NCBI GenBank assembly: GCA_934393265.1
Contig: CAKRQL010000014.1
Location: 1-30,669 of the forward strand
Length of the DNA: 30,669 bases
Reading direction: 5' to 3'
Source of the DNA: an uncultured Eubacteriales bacterium
GTDB taxonomy: Bacteria; Bacillota; Clostridia; Oscillospirales; CAG-272
Under the pieces are notes generated by a model. The model ran no database searches and was not told where the DNA came from. It saw only the letters and a program-made list of their open reading frames with translations. This document shows positions 15,213 to 24,030 of the stretch, in pieces. Position 1 is the first letter of the stretch. Every line of letters starts with the position of its first letter. A program made the position numbers and the translations under genes.

Positions 15213-15470
15213 ATGGGTAAGAAAAACGATAAAGATGGGCGAAAAAGAATCGTCCCCGAGATACCCGCGGTGAAGCCCGCGACACCGGACCTCCCGCCTG
15301 TAAACAATATGGAGTTTCCGGCGGCGGAGATGGCTGACGTACAGCTCCCGCCCTATAATCCCCCGGTGCCGAACCGGGCATGGACGGAGATGCGCCTCGG
15401 CAAGGATATAGAGGAGCTTTCCGAGGAGGAAAAGCGCGACCTCTATATAGGAAGAGACAATCTGTTCTGA
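15213..15470 (+). CDS. Small proline-rich protein of unknown function
   Basis: 85 residues, AAAGGA 9 nt before the ATG, terminator directly after. A basic N-terminus (MGKKNDKDGRKR) leads into a Pro-rich, likely unfolded middle (residues 14-55), then a short potentially helical tail LGKDIEELSEEEKRDLYIG. No transmembrane or signal segment. I do not recognise it. The ribosome site, terminator and codon use like neighbouring genes support it being real. Confidence 0.65.
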   Translation: MGKKNDKDGRKRIVPEIPAVKPATPDLPPVNNMEFPAAEMADVQLPPYNPPVPNRAWTEMRLGKDIEELSEEEKRDLYIGRDNLF

Positions 15471-15476
15471 AAAGCG

Positions 15477-15518
15477 AAAAGAGAGACAAGCCACCGGCAG
15501 GTCTCTCTTTTCTTTTTT
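15477..15518. terminator. Bidirectional terminator between the proline-rich gene and glnN
   Basis: AAAAGAGAGAC (15477-15487) pairs with GTCTCTCTTTT (15501-15511) around a 13-nt loop; T-rich tracts follow on both strands. Confidence 0.85.
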
Positions 15519-15549
15519 GCATGTTTATTATTTGTTTTGCCGGAGCGGA

Positions 15550-17646
15550 TTATCTCACGCTGAAAAGCAGCTTTTCATAGGTCGGGAAGCACCAGTACTC
15601 CTCGCCGACTATCGTCTCCGCCTCGTCGCACACGGCGCGGAGCGCGTTCATTGCCGGAATTACGCTGTCGCGTATGCTGTCCGCCGCGGCGGTGATGTCG
15701 GTTATCGCGCGGTAGTCCGCAACCGCGGCGGCGAGCTTCTCTGCCGCCGTATCTGCCCCCTCCGTGAGGGAGGTCAGGCGTTTTACCGTCGCCGACTCGT
15801 ACCTGCAGGATATGCCCGGAACAGCCTGAGCCTTTGCGAGGGCGGTCGAGGCTATCACGGATATGTACTTCTCTATTGCCGGGAGTATCTCACGGTGTAC
15901 CATGTCAAGCATGGTCAGTGCCTCGATATTCACGGTCTTACAGTAGTTTTCAAGAGTTATCTCGTATCTTGAGCGAAGCTCCGGGAGGCTGAATACCTTC
16001 TGCCGCGTCAGCATATCGATATTCTTCTGCCAGAGGAGAGTACGCAGCGCGTCCGGCGTTGTGCGCAGGTTGAGGAGCCCGCGAACCTCGGTAGCCTCCT
16101 TTATCCATGCGTCGTCGTAACCGTTTCCGTTGAAGATTATGCGCTTATGCTCCTTTACGGTGTCGCGGATGAGGTCATGGAGCGCCGCCTCGAAATCCTT
16201 GGCGTCTGTCAGCTTATCCGCGAACTGCGCAAGGGTGTCGGCTACCGCGGCGTTCAGCATTATGTTTGCACAGGCAATGCTGTTCGAGGAACCGAGCATA
16301 CGGAACTCAAACTTGTTTCCGGTAAATGCAAAGGGAGACGTACGGTTTCTGTCGGTGGTATCCCTCGTGAACTTCGGGATTACGTGAACGCCGAGGCGCA
16401 TGACGGTTTTTTCCGCGGCGCTGTACGGTCTGTCATTCTCTATCGCGTCGAGAACCGCGGTGAGCTCCTCGCCGAGGAACATGGAGACGACGGCGGGCGG
16501 CGCTTCATTGGCACCGAGACGGTGGTCATTCCCCGCCGTGGCAACCGAGAGACGGAGAAGATCCTGATAGTCGTCTACCGCCTTTATCACCGCGACGAGA
16601 AAGAGGAGAAACTGCGCGTTCTCATACGGGGTCTCGCCCGGGGTGAGGAGGTTTACGCCCGTGTCGGTCGATATTGACCAGTTGTTGTGCTTTCCGCTGC
16701 CGTTCACGCCGGCGAACGGCTTCTCATGGAGGAGGCAGACGAGCCCGTGGCGGGCGGCTACCTTCTGCATTATCTCCATTGTGAGCTGGTTATGGTCGGT
16801 CGCTATATTGGTTGTCGTATATATCGGGGCGAGCTCATGCTGTGCGGGAGCTACCTCGTTATGCTCGGTCTTTGCGAGGATACCGAGCTTCCAGAGCTCC
16901 TCGTCAAGGTCTGCCATATAGGCGGCGACGCGCGGCTTTATAGCCCCGAAATAGTGGTCGTCCATCTCCTGTCCCTTCGGAGGCTTTGCCCCGAAGAGAG
17001 TGCGCCCGCAGAAGATAAGATCCTTGCGTTTTTCATACACGCCCCTGTCGATAAGGAAATATTCCTGCTCCGGTCCGACGCAGGTACGCACACATTTTAC
17101 ATCCTCGTTTCCGAAGAGGCGGAGTATGCGCAGCGCCTGCTTGTTCAGTGCCTGCATAGAGCGGAGAAGCGGAGTTTTTTTATCGAGTGCCTCGCCACCG
17201 TAGGAGCAGAACGCCGTCGGTATGCAGAGGGTGTTGTCCTTTATGAATGCGTAGGAGGTCGGGTCCCATGCTGTATATCCGCGTGCCTCAAAGGTCGCGC
17301 GCAGTCCTCCGGAGGGGAAGGATGAGGCGTCCGGCTCTCCCTTTATGAGCTCCTTGCCCGAGAACTCCATTATCACGCCGCCGTCGGGCGATGGGGATAT
17401 GAAGCTGTCGTGCTTTTCGGCTGTTATACCCGTAAGAGGCTGGAACCAATGGGTAAAGTGCGTGGCGCCGTGCTCCACCGCCCAATCCTTCATTGCCGCG
17501 GCTACAGCCGTCGCAAGCTCGGAATCAAGCCGCGCGCCCTCGCTTATTGTTTTCTTGATTGCGTCATAGACCTCGGTCGGGAGCTTTGCCTTCATGACCC
17601 TGTCATCGAACACAAGACTGCCGAAATATTCGGGTACGGTTCTCAT
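15550..17646 (-). CDS. glnN: Glutamine synthetase type III
   Basis: 698 residues, within the 690-730 range of the large type III enzyme and much longer than type I. It makes glutamine from glutamate, ammonia and ATP in the cytoplasm. Diagnostic stretches are THWFQPLTG and AEKHDSFISP near the N-terminus, SSFPSGGLRATFEARGYTAW, VGPEQEYFLID (metal-binding Glu), and HEKPFAGVNGSGKHNNWSIS at the ammonia/glutamate site. It is monocistronic with a TTGACA promoter at 17720-17748. No GlnR-like operator was recognised. Confidence 0.98.
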   Translation of the reverse strand: MRTVPEYFGSLVFDDRVMKAKLPTEVYDAIKKTISEGARLDSELATAVAAAMKDWAVEHGATHFTHWFQPLTGITAEKHDSFISPSPDGGVIMEFSGKELIKGEPDASSFPSGGLRATFEARGYTAWDPTSYAFIKDNTLCIPTAFCSYGGEALDKKTPLLRSMQALNKQALRILRLFGNEDVKCVRTCVGPEQEYFLIDRGVYEKRKDLIFCGRTLFGAKPPKGQEMDDHYFGAIKPRVAAYMADLDEELWKLGILAKTEHNEVAPAQHELAPIYTTTNIATDHNQLTMEIMQKVAARHGLVCLLHEKPFAGVNGSGKHNNWSISTDTGVNLLTPGETPYENAQFLLFLVAVIKAVDDYQDLLRLSVATAGNDHRLGANEAPPAVVSMFLGEELTAVLDAIENDRPYSAAEKTVMRLGVHVIPKFTRDTTDRNRTSPFAFTGNKFEFRMLGSSNSIACANIMLNAAVADTLAQFADKLTDAKDFEAALHDLIRDTVKEHKRIIFNGNGYDDAWIKEATEVRGLLNLRTTPDALRTLLWQKNIDMLTRQKVFSLPELRSRYEITLENYCKTVNIEALTMLDMVHREILPAIEKYISVIASTALAKAQAVPGISCRYESATVKRLTSLTEGADTAAEKLAAAVADYRAITDITAAADSIRDSVIPAMNALRAVCDEAETIVGEEYWCFPTYEKLLFSVR

Positions 17647-17719
17647 ATTTCACCTCTTTACCGGCGTATCGCCATTTTTCCCGATTTCCCGCACATATAC
17701 ACGAAAAATCAATGAATAT

Positions 17720-17748
17720 ATCTTACACTCATTTCCCCGCCTTGTCAA
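17720..17748 (-). promoter_or_regulatory. Promoter of glnN
   Basis: Minus strand TTGACA (17748-17743), 17-nt spacer, TAAGAT (17725-17720). Confidence 0.8.
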
Positions 17749-17827
17749 GTTTTTTTGCTCTCTGCCGCTGACAGAAATTTGCCCCGCCCCGACCACCGCT
17801 TTTGGACATTGTGACAATAAAGGAAAA

Positions 17828-17868
17828 GCGGCTGTGACAGGTGGCGCAACCCGCCCTGCCGCAGCCGC
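17828..17868 (-). terminator. Possible weak terminator of the acyl-CoA ligase operon
   Basis: GCGGCTG and CAGCCGC (17828-17834 and 17862-17868) can pair across a 27-nt loop; on the minus strand TTTTCCTTT follows. The loop is long for an intrinsic terminator. Confidence 0.4.
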
Positions 17869-17881
17869 AGAAAAACAAGTA

Positions 17882-19627
17882 CTACTTTTCGTCTTTCTCC
17901 CCGCTCTTCTCCTTATCCCCGCCATGGAGGGCGCGGGAGGAATCGAGCCTTATCTCCCCATCTGTCGAGAGATTCGACTCGCTGAACCGCTTTGTCTTTT
18001 TCGTCGAGGTCTTTTCAAACGGGATATGCCGGAGAATGAACGAGCGGATTTTTTTGTAAGCCGGGAATTTATCGTTCACGCTCTTTATATACTCCGCTAC
18101 GGCTGCCTCGCCGCCGTCCTCGCTCTTCTCCGCCTCATCGCTCGGTATAACCGAGGCGACGATATTGCCGTTATCCGGCTTCTGAAACACGAAGCAATCG
18201 CCGATAAGCTCGCTGTTCATAAGGCAGGACTCGAGCTCCTCCGGGAATATTTTCTTTCCTCCCTCGGTAACTATCATGCTCTTCGCCCGCCCGGTTATCT
18301 TTATCGCGCCGTTCGGCTTTCTTACTCCTATATCCCCGGTATAGAACCACCCGTCGCGCAGAACCTTTGCGGTCTCCTCCGGGTTATTATAGTAGCCTAT
18401 CATCACATTGTTTCCGCGTATCGCTATCTCTCCCTCTCCGTTCTCGTCCGGGTCGGTTATACGGACGCGGACGCCGGCTATCGGGTGCCCGACGTCGTCC
18501 GGCGAGCGATACCAGTCGCTGTGCATTGTGCAGACAGGCGAGGTCTCCGTCAGCCCGTAGCCCGTAAAGACGTCAAAGCCGTAGCGGACGAACGCCGAGA
18601 ATACCTCCGGCGGCAGGGGCGCAGCCCCGCAGAGAAAAGCGCGCATGTGACCGCCGAATATGCGGTGCACCGCGCCGAAAACGCGCCGCCGCCCTCCCTT
18701 CGGGAGCATCGCGGCAAGACCGTATTGCAGACCGTATATGAGCCTTCCGCACTTCATCTCGCGGTATTTTGTTCTTATCTTTTTATAGAAGGTGCTGATA
18801 AGGAGCGGGACGACGACAAGCACCGTCGGCTGAAGCTCACGCAGGTCTCCCATAAGGGTACGGAGCGACGCATTATAGGCTACCGACGCGCCGGAAAAGA
18901 AGAACGAGAGAAAGCCCGCGACGCACTCGTAGGTATGGTGGAGCGGGAGAACCGAGAGCGCACGGTCGTTTTCATACACATGAATGACGCGCATAGCCTC
19001 CATTACGTTCGAGACTATGTTGTACTGTGAGAGCATTACCCCCTTTGCCACTCCCATCGTGCCGGAGGTGTAGAGGAGGACGCCGAAGTCATGCGGGTTC
19101 AGGCTGTATGTATCATAGCCCGTGTCCCCCGCCGCGATTTTTTCCCGCCCTGCCGAAATAAGCGCGGGAAAGGACGAGAAAGGTATTGTTACGGCATCGG
19201 CGCACGCGGCGTTCACCGTCTTTTGCAGTCTGTCCTGATAGATTATCGCCGCGGCGCCCGAGTCGCGCATTACAAATTCAAGCTGCTCTGCCCCATAGTC
19301 CTTGTCGACAGGCATAACTATGCCGACGCCGGAGCAGACCGCAAGGTAGGAGAGCGCCCACTGATAGGAGTTGTCCCCCATTATCGCTATTTTCTTACCG
19401 CGGAGCCCCATTGCCAAGAGCTCCGTCGCGACGGCGCGTATATCCTCCCCCGCCTCGCGATAGGTTACGGTATGCGTCTGCTCTTTATCCCGCCAGAGAA
19501 ACGCGATGTTGTCCGCGTACAGCTCACAGCTCGAGAGCACAAGCTCGCGCACGCTCGTTATATCTCTTATATCGTGAACGTATCCTGTGCCGTCACTCTT
19601 CTTTTTCTGCTTCATTTTCTCTTTCAT
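17882..19627 (-). CDS. AMP-forming acyl-CoA ligase (long-chain fatty acid--CoA ligase type)
   Basis: 581 residues from the ATG at 19627, chosen for AGGTG 8 nt upstream; ATGs at 19654 and 19615 are alternatives. It activates a carboxylate as acyl-AMP, then transfers it to CoA. The ATP loop YTSGTMGVAKGV, GYGLTETSPV, the adenylate-binding GWFYTGDIG, the hinge ITGRAKSMIV and the C-terminal lysine region FEKTSTKKTKRF are all present. There is no signal or transmembrane segment. The start overlaps the end of the MarR gene, so the two are co-expressed. The chain length of its substrate cannot be told. The C-terminal 30 residues are charged and probably disordered. Confidence 0.92.
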   Translation of the reverse strand: MKEKMKQKKKSDGTGYVHDIRDITSVRELVLSSCELYADNIAFLWRDKEQTHTVTYREAGEDIRAVATELLAMGLRGKKIAIMGDNSYQWALSYLAVCSGVGIVMPVDKDYGAEQLEFVMRDSGAAAIIYQDRLQKTVNAACADAVTIPFSSFPALISAGREKIAAGDTGYDTYSLNPHDFGVLLYTSGTMGVAKGVMLSQYNIVSNVMEAMRVIHVYENDRALSVLPLHHTYECVAGFLSFFFSGASVAYNASLRTLMGDLRELQPTVLVVVPLLISTFYKKIRTKYREMKCGRLIYGLQYGLAAMLPKGGRRRVFGAVHRIFGGHMRAFLCGAAPLPPEVFSAFVRYGFDVFTGYGLTETSPVCTMHSDWYRSPDDVGHPIAGVRVRITDPDENGEGEIAIRGNNVMIGYYNNPEETAKVLRDGWFYTGDIGVRKPNGAIKITGRAKSMIVTEGGKKIFPEELESCLMNSELIGDCFVFQKPDNGNIVASVIPSDEAEKSEDGGEAAVAEYIKSVNDKFPAYKKIRSFILRHIPFEKTSTKKTKRFSESNLSTDGEIRLDSSRALHGGDKEKSGEKDEK

Positions 19628-20099
19628 TGCAAGCACCTGCCGGTCTCCCGGCATCCTTATCTTCGATATATTGCGACAGGTTATTGTTTATCCTGTCCGC
19701 CGTTATACAGAAATTTCTCCACTGCTCATACGTAAGTCCGTGTCCACCGTAGTTTAATGCCGCAGCTATACTCCGGTTCAGAGCTTTTGACGCGGCGCGC
19801 CCCTCGTCGGTAAGAAAATGGAGCGACCGGTAGGAGCGCCGACCCTCCACGGTCTCCGAGGAGACAAAGCCCCGCTCAACGAGCGCGGCGAGAGTGCGCG
19901 AGACAGCCGCCTTATCCTCCTCGCACAGCGCGGTGAGCTGTACAGCCGTCAGCCCCTCAGGATGACACCCGAGGTAATAGAGGCACATTACGTGCTTTCC
20001 GCGCAGACCGTACTTCTCCATTTCCCCGTCGCGCAGTCGCTGCAGGCTCCTCGACAGGCGAAGTATTGTTACTGTAAACTCTTCAAACCGATTTCTCAT
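19593..20099 (-). CDS. MarR-family transcriptional regulator
   Basis: 168 residues from the ATG at 20099 with GGAGG 4 nt upstream; a GTG at 20111 is less likely because it would overlap that site. The winged-helix core runs through GLTAVQLTALCEEDKAAVSRTLAALVERGFV (recognition helix) and the wing SSETVEGRRSYRSLHFLTDEG. It usually acts as a ligand-responsive dimeric repressor. It lies between an acyl-CoA ligase (overlapping, same strand) and a divergent ABC exporter pair, so both are likely targets. The last 20 residues (Glu-rich) lie in the overlap with the ligase gene. Confidence 0.93.
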   Translation of the reverse strand: MRNRFEEFTVTILRLSRSLQRLRDGEMEKYGLRGKHVMCLYYLGCHPEGLTAVQLTALCEEDKAAVSRTLAALVERGFVSSETVEGRRSYRSLHFLTDEGRAASKALNRSIAAALNYGGHGLTYEQWRNFCITADRINNNLSQYIEDKDAGRPAGACNERENEAEKEE

Positions 20100-20126
20100 A
20101 CTGACCTCCACGGCATGACTTGCTTT

Positions 20127-20155
20127 ATTTTACTCCAAAGATGTTGATTTGTCAA
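20127..20155 (-). promoter_or_regulatory. Promoter of the MarR-ligase operon
   Basis: Minus strand TTGACA (20155-20150), 17-nt spacer, TAAAAT (20132-20127). The transcript leader is short before the GGAGG site. Confidence 0.85.
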
Positions 20156-20157
20156 CA
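20142..20157. promoter_or_regulatory. Candidate MarR operator (16-bp palindrome)
   Basis: TGTTGA-TTTG-TCAACA, perfect 6-bp arms, centred on the edge of the -35 hexamer of the regulator's own promoter. This is the expected place for autorepression; binding is inferred. Confidence 0.6.
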
Positions 20158-20223
20158 AGTCCGACAATTAGTTTACATAAAGGTAACATATTCCGCGCAC
20201 CGCAGCCGCGGTCCTGTCCGGTG

Positions 20224-20252
20224 TTGACATTTTACGCGCGTGGGTGTAAAAT
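20224..20252 (+). promoter_or_regulatory. Promoter of the ABC exporter pair
   Basis: TTGACA (20224-20229), 17-nt spacer, TAAAAT (20247-20252), 46 nt before the start codon. Confidence 0.85.
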
Positions 20253-20298
20253 ATTGAAGTGGATTTGCACACTACTAAATTTCAAGGAAAGAAAAAAG

Positions 20299-22038
20299 AT
20301 GTTCAGACTTACCCGTTTTCTGAAGGGCTACATGGCAAAGACGGTGATGGGACCGCTGTTCAAGCTTATCGAGGCTGTCTTTGAGCTGATAACCCCTCTT
20401 GTCGTTGCATGGGTGATAGACACCGCGATACCGCGCGGGCTGGAGGGTGACTACTCCGGGCTCCGTACCGGGGGGGCGATAATACTCGCTCTCGGTATTC
20501 TCGGTCTTGCCTTTGCTCTTACGGCGCAGTTCTTCGCTAGCCGGGCGTCCCTCGGCTTCGGTACCAATCTCCGCCGCGACCTCTACGCCCACATAAACAC
20601 ATTCTCCTATACGGAGCTCGACAAATTCTCGACGACCTCGCTGATAACCCGCATAACGGCGGATGTCAACCAGGCGCAGCAGGCTGTCGCTATGTTTATC
20701 CGCCTTGTCCTCCGCTCTCCGTTTATCATTATCGGCGCGATTGTCATGTCAATGCTTATCGACCTGCGGCTCTCGCTTATATTCGTCGCCGCCTCGCTGA
20801 TAATCGGGGCGAGCCTCTGGCTCATAATGTCGCTCTCAATGCCGAAGTACAAGGGCGTGCAGGCGAAGCTCGACGATGTGACGAGGCTGACGCGCGAGAA
20901 CCTCTCCGGCGCGAGGGTCGTGCGCGCATTCGGCGCGGAGGAGCGGGAGTGTGAGCGGTTTGACCGTGCGTCGGAGGCTCTCTCCCATTCCTCAATCCGC
21001 GTCGGCGCGCTGTCCGCGCTTCTTAATCCTCTGACCTATGCCGTTCTTAATCTCGCGGTCATAGCGATACTCTGGTTCGGCGGAAAGACCGTATATTACG
21101 GAGATCTCACGCAGGGTGAAATCATAGCACTCGTCAACTACATGACTCAGATACTCAACGCCATGATAGTCTTTGCAAACCTCCTTGTCACGTTCACAAA
21201 GGCGTCTGCCTCTGCGGCAAGAATAAACGAGGTGTTCGATACAAAGACGTCAATGGAAGAGGGCGCGGGTGCCACGCCCGACCTCACCGCCCCGGCAATT
21301 GAGCTAAAAAACCTCACCTTTACCTACTCCGGCTCCCATGCCCCGTCGATAACGGATATAAGCCTGACGCTCCGGCGCGGAGAATCTCTCGGTATCCTCG
21401 GAGGAACGGGCAGCGGAAAGAGTACGGCAGTAAGCCTCATGACGCGGCTCTATGACGCGACGAAGGGCGAGGTGCGCGTGTTCGGACACAACGTAAAGGA
21501 ATACACGGGTGCGGACCTTGCGGAGATTTTCGGCGTCGCGCCGCAGAGGGCGCTCCTCTTCGAGGGTACGATACGCGACAATATGAAATGGGGAAAGCCG
21601 GACGCGACGGACGAGGATATTTACCGCGCGCTCGACATCTCGCAGGCACGGGAGTTCGTCGACAAATCCGCTCTCGGGCTCGACACCTATATAGAGCAGG
21701 AGGGAAAGAATCTCTCCGGCGGACAGCGGCAACGCCTCACCATTGCGCGCGCCGTCGTAGCCTCGCCTAAAATTCTGATACTTGACGACTCGTCAAGCGC
21801 GCTCGACTTTGCAACGGACGCAAAGCTCCGCCACGCGCTCGCAGACCTTAGGCGCGACTCCTCGCTGACCACCGTCACGGTGTCGCAGAGGGCAACGAGC
21901 CTCCGCTACTGTGACATGATAATGGTGCTCGACGGCGGGCGCGTCGCCGGGCTCGGCACTCATGAGGAGCTCACCGAAAGCTGTGAGATATACCGCGAGA
22001 TCTGCGACTCGCAGAACAGGGGGGATGAGGCGAAATGA
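20299..22038 (+). CDS. ABC half-exporter with degenerate nucleotide site (heterodimer subunit 1)
   Basis: 579 residues. The ATG at 20299 has AAGGAAAG upstream and gives the normal MFRLTRFLKGYM start; the longer frame to 20149 runs through the promoter. The six-helix exporter domain spans about 1-310, the ATPase domain about 335-579. Walker A GGTGSGKST (368-376) and signature LSGGQ (472-476) are intact. The residue after Walker B is Asp497 (ILILDD) instead of Glu, and the switch His is Gln530 (VSQRATS). That is the degenerate-site half of heterodimeric multidrug or lipid exporters such as BmrC or TM287. It overlaps the next gene by 4 nt. Confidence 0.95.
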   Translation: MFRLTRFLKGYMAKTVMGPLFKLIEAVFELITPLVVAWVIDTAIPRGLEGDYSGLRTGGAIILALGILGLAFALTAQFFASRASLGFGTNLRRDLYAHINTFSYTELDKFSTTSLITRITADVNQAQQAVAMFIRLVLRSPFIIIGAIVMSMLIDLRLSLIFVAASLIIGASLWLIMSLSMPKYKGVQAKLDDVTRLTRENLSGARVVRAFGAEERECERFDRASEALSHSSIRVGALSALLNPLTYAVLNLAVIAILWFGGKTVYYGDLTQGEIIALVNYMTQILNAMIVFANLLVTFTKASASAARINEVFDTKTSMEEGAGATPDLTAPAIELKNLTFTYSGSHAPSITDISLTLRRGESLGILGGTGSGKSTAVSLMTRLYDATKGEVRVFGHNVKEYTGADLAEIFGVAPQRALLFEGTIRDNMKWGKPDATDEDIYRALDISQAREFVDKSALGLDTYIEQEGKNLSGGQRQRLTIARAVVASPKILILDDSSSALDFATDAKLRHALADLRRDSSLTTVTVSQRATSLRYCDMIMVLDGGRVAGLGTHEELTESCEIYREICDSQNRGDEAK

Positions 22039-23801
22039 AAACAAAGAAAGAAAAGCGCGGAGCCGGAGCTATCGGAATGCTGCTCCGTTACGCGCGCCCG
22101 TATCTCCCCGCCGTGCTGCTCGCGCTCCTCTGCTCTCTTATTCAGATAGCCGCGACGCTCGCCGCCCCGGTCATCATAGGAAACACGGTAGACTATATTA
22201 TCGGCGAGGGCAACGTCGATTTCGCGGTAATTCTCAAAAACGCCGCTGTACTCGGTGCTCTTGTCGTCACGGTAATGATATTCCAGTACCTCTCGACGCT
22301 CCTCATAAACTTTGCGTCCTTCCGGACGATACGCGACCTCAGACGTTATGCCTTCAGAAAGCTGAACAATCTCCCGCTTTCTTATATTGACTCCTCCTCC
22401 CGTGGAGACCTCATGTCCCGCGTCGGCAGTGATATAGACCAGATCTCCGACGGACTAATTCAGGGATTTTCGCAGTTTTTCTCCGGAATCGTGACGATAG
22501 CCGGCACTCTCTCATTCATGCTGACCTACAACTGGCTGATTGCCGTCGTCGTCGTGCTCTTAACTCCTCTGTCGCTCTTCGTTGCATACTTCATAGCAAG
22601 GGGCTGTCACAACATGTTCGCCATGCAGGCGAAGTACCGCGGGGTGCTCTCCGGCTTTGTAACCGAGATGCTGACCGGGCAGAGGGTTGTAAAGCTTTTC
22701 GGGTATGAAAAGCGCGCGGAGGAGCGGTTCGGAAAGATAAACTCCGAGCTCAAAACCTGGGGACAGAACGCCGCGTTCTACTCGGCTATGGTCAACCCCT
22801 GCACAAGATTTGTAAACAACGTGGTCTACGTCGTCGTCTGCATGATAGGCGCGTTTCTTGTCATACGCGGTCACGGGGCGGAGGGCGCGCTCACCGTCGG
22901 CGGGCTGTCCTGCTGTCTCTCCTATGCTACTCAGTACACAAAGCCGTTCAACGAGATAACCGGAGTTGTCACCGAGCTGCAGACCGCGACCGCCGCGGCT
23001 ACGCGCGTGTTCGACCTGCTCGGGGCTCCCGACCAGCCGTCAGACGCGGGTCTTCCGGAGCTTTCATGTGCGGATGGCAATATCTCGATAGAGAACGTTT
23101 ACTTCTCCTATGTAAAGGAAAGGCCTCTTATCGAAGGCTTCTCCCTTGAAGCAAAGAGCGGAGAGCGGATAGCGATAGTCGGACCCACGGGGTGCGGCAA
23201 GACGACGCTCATAAACCTGCTCATGCGCTTTTACGACGTCGACAGTGGCACAATAAGGATTGACGGGCAGGACATCTCGGGCGTCACACGCGCGTCTTTA
23301 CGCAGAAATTACGGCATGGTGCTCCAGGACACGTGGCTCCGCCGCGGGACTGTGCGCGAGAATATAGCCTACGGCAGACCCGACGCCACCGACGAGGAGG
23401 TTATCGCGGCGGCAAAGGCGGCGAGAATACACGACTTTATTATGAAGCTCGAGGGTGGGTATGACACCGTGCTCGGCGACGACGGGGGCAACATCTCGCA
23501 GGGACAGAAGCAGCTGCTCTGCATAGCGCGGATAATGCTCACCCACCCGCCGATGCTCATCCTCGACGAGGCGACCTCCTCGATAGACACGCGCACCGAG
23601 ATAATGATACAGCAGGCATTCGACAGGCTCATGCAGGGCAAGACTTCGTTTATAGTTGCGCACCGGCTCTCAACCATAAAGAACGCCGACGTAATCCTTG
23701 TAATGAACAAGGGCAACGTTATCGAAAAGGGCACGCACCGTGAGCTGCTTCGGACCGGCGGATTTTACGCAAGCCTCTACAATTCACAGTTCGAGCACTG
23801 A
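22035..23801 (+). CDS. ABC half-exporter with canonical catalytic residues (heterodimer subunit 2)
   Basis: 588 residues, start overlapping the previous stop as ATGA, so the two subunits are translationally coupled. The exporter transmembrane domain covers about 15-330. Walker A GPTGCGKTT (383-391), Walker B ending Asp511-Glu512 (MLILDEATSSID) and switch His543 (VAHRLST) are canonical. The signature reads ISQGQ (487-491) instead of LSGGQ. In the head-to-tail dimer this altered signature faces the Walker motifs of subunit 1, so one site is degenerate on both sides and the other complete. Transport substrate unknown; the neighbouring MarR and ligase hint at a lipophilic or antimicrobial compound (inference). 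Confidence 0.96.
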   Translation: MKTKKEKRGAGAIGMLLRYARPYLPAVLLALLCSLIQIAATLAAPVIIGNTVDYIIGEGNVDFAVILKNAAVLGALVVTVMIFQYLSTLLINFASFRTIRDLRRYAFRKLNNLPLSYIDSSSRGDLMSRVGSDIDQISDGLIQGFSQFFSGIVTIAGTLSFMLTYNWLIAVVVVLLTPLSLFVAYFIARGCHNMFAMQAKYRGVLSGFVTEMLTGQRVVKLFGYEKRAEERFGKINSELKTWGQNAAFYSAMVNPCTRFVNNVVYVVVCMIGAFLVIRGHGAEGALTVGGLSCCLSYATQYTKPFNEITGVVTELQTATAAATRVFDLLGAPDQPSDAGLPELSCADGNISIENVYFSYVKERPLIEGFSLEAKSGERIAIVGPTGCGKTTLINLLMRFYDVDSGTIRIDGQDISGVTRASLRRNYGMVLQDTWLRRGTVRENIAYGRPDATDEEVIAAAKAARIHDFIMKLEGGYDTVLGDDGGNISQGQKQLLCIARIMLTHPPMLILDEATSSIDTRTEIMIQQAFDRLMQGKTSFIVAHRLSTIKNADVILVMNKGNVIEKGTHRELLRTGGFYASLYNSQFEH

Positions 23802-23809
23802 CCGAGAAG

Positions 23810-23853
23810 CCCCGGGGGATTTTCATAAAAATTCCCCGGGGTATTGCTTTTTT
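23810..23853 (+). terminator. Terminator of the ABC exporter operon
   Basis: 11-bp stem (23810-23820 with 23831-23841, one G-T pair), A-rich loop, then a T-rich tail ending in six Ts. Confidence 0.92.
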
Positions 23854-23872
23854 AATATTTCCGTGATAGAAT
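23844..23872 (+). promoter_or_regulatory. Promoter of the folate uptake operon
   Basis: TTGCTT (23844-23849), 17-nt spacer, TAGAAT (23867-23872) preceded by TGA. The -35 lies in the T-tail of the exporter terminator. Confidence 0.7.
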
Positions 23873-23884
23873 ATATCCGTCGAA

Positions 23885-23986
23885 AACAGAGTAGGATACC
23901 GCGCGTTTTCAGTGTCGGGGGGACGGGAAGTTGCCCTCCGGACGAAGTGGCAGATGCCCGCGGTGCGTTATCCGCATTCCGCTGTT
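23885..23986 (+). promoter_or_regulatory. THF (tetrahydrofolate) riboswitch aptamer
   Basis: The sequence follows the folT/folE-type THF motif. Closing stem AACAG/CTGTT (23885-23889, 23982-23986); AGAGTAG block; stem GGATA/TATCC (23894-23898, 23969-23973); CCGCG/CGCGG (23899-23903, 23959-23963); AGTGTC; a G/C-rich hairpin; then the conserved GACGAAG, CGCGGTG and GCAT-CCGC blocks in the right order. It sits directly before a folate-type S component gene, as expected. Recognised by eye, without a covariance model. Confidence 0.85.
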
Positions 23987-24030
23987 GCCGTAGCGTCTCC
24001 GCGTCTTTTCCCGCGGAAAATGATACACGC

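Noticed and set aside
17594..19030. A 478-codon plus-strand open frame opposite glnN and the acyl-CoA ligase
   Set aside because: It crosses an intergenic region and a real gene on the other strand and shows no recognisable protein features.
20149..20298. Upstream extension of the first ABC subunit
   Set aside because: It would run through the exporter promoter (20224-20252); the ATG at 20299 has the ribosome site and the usual family start.
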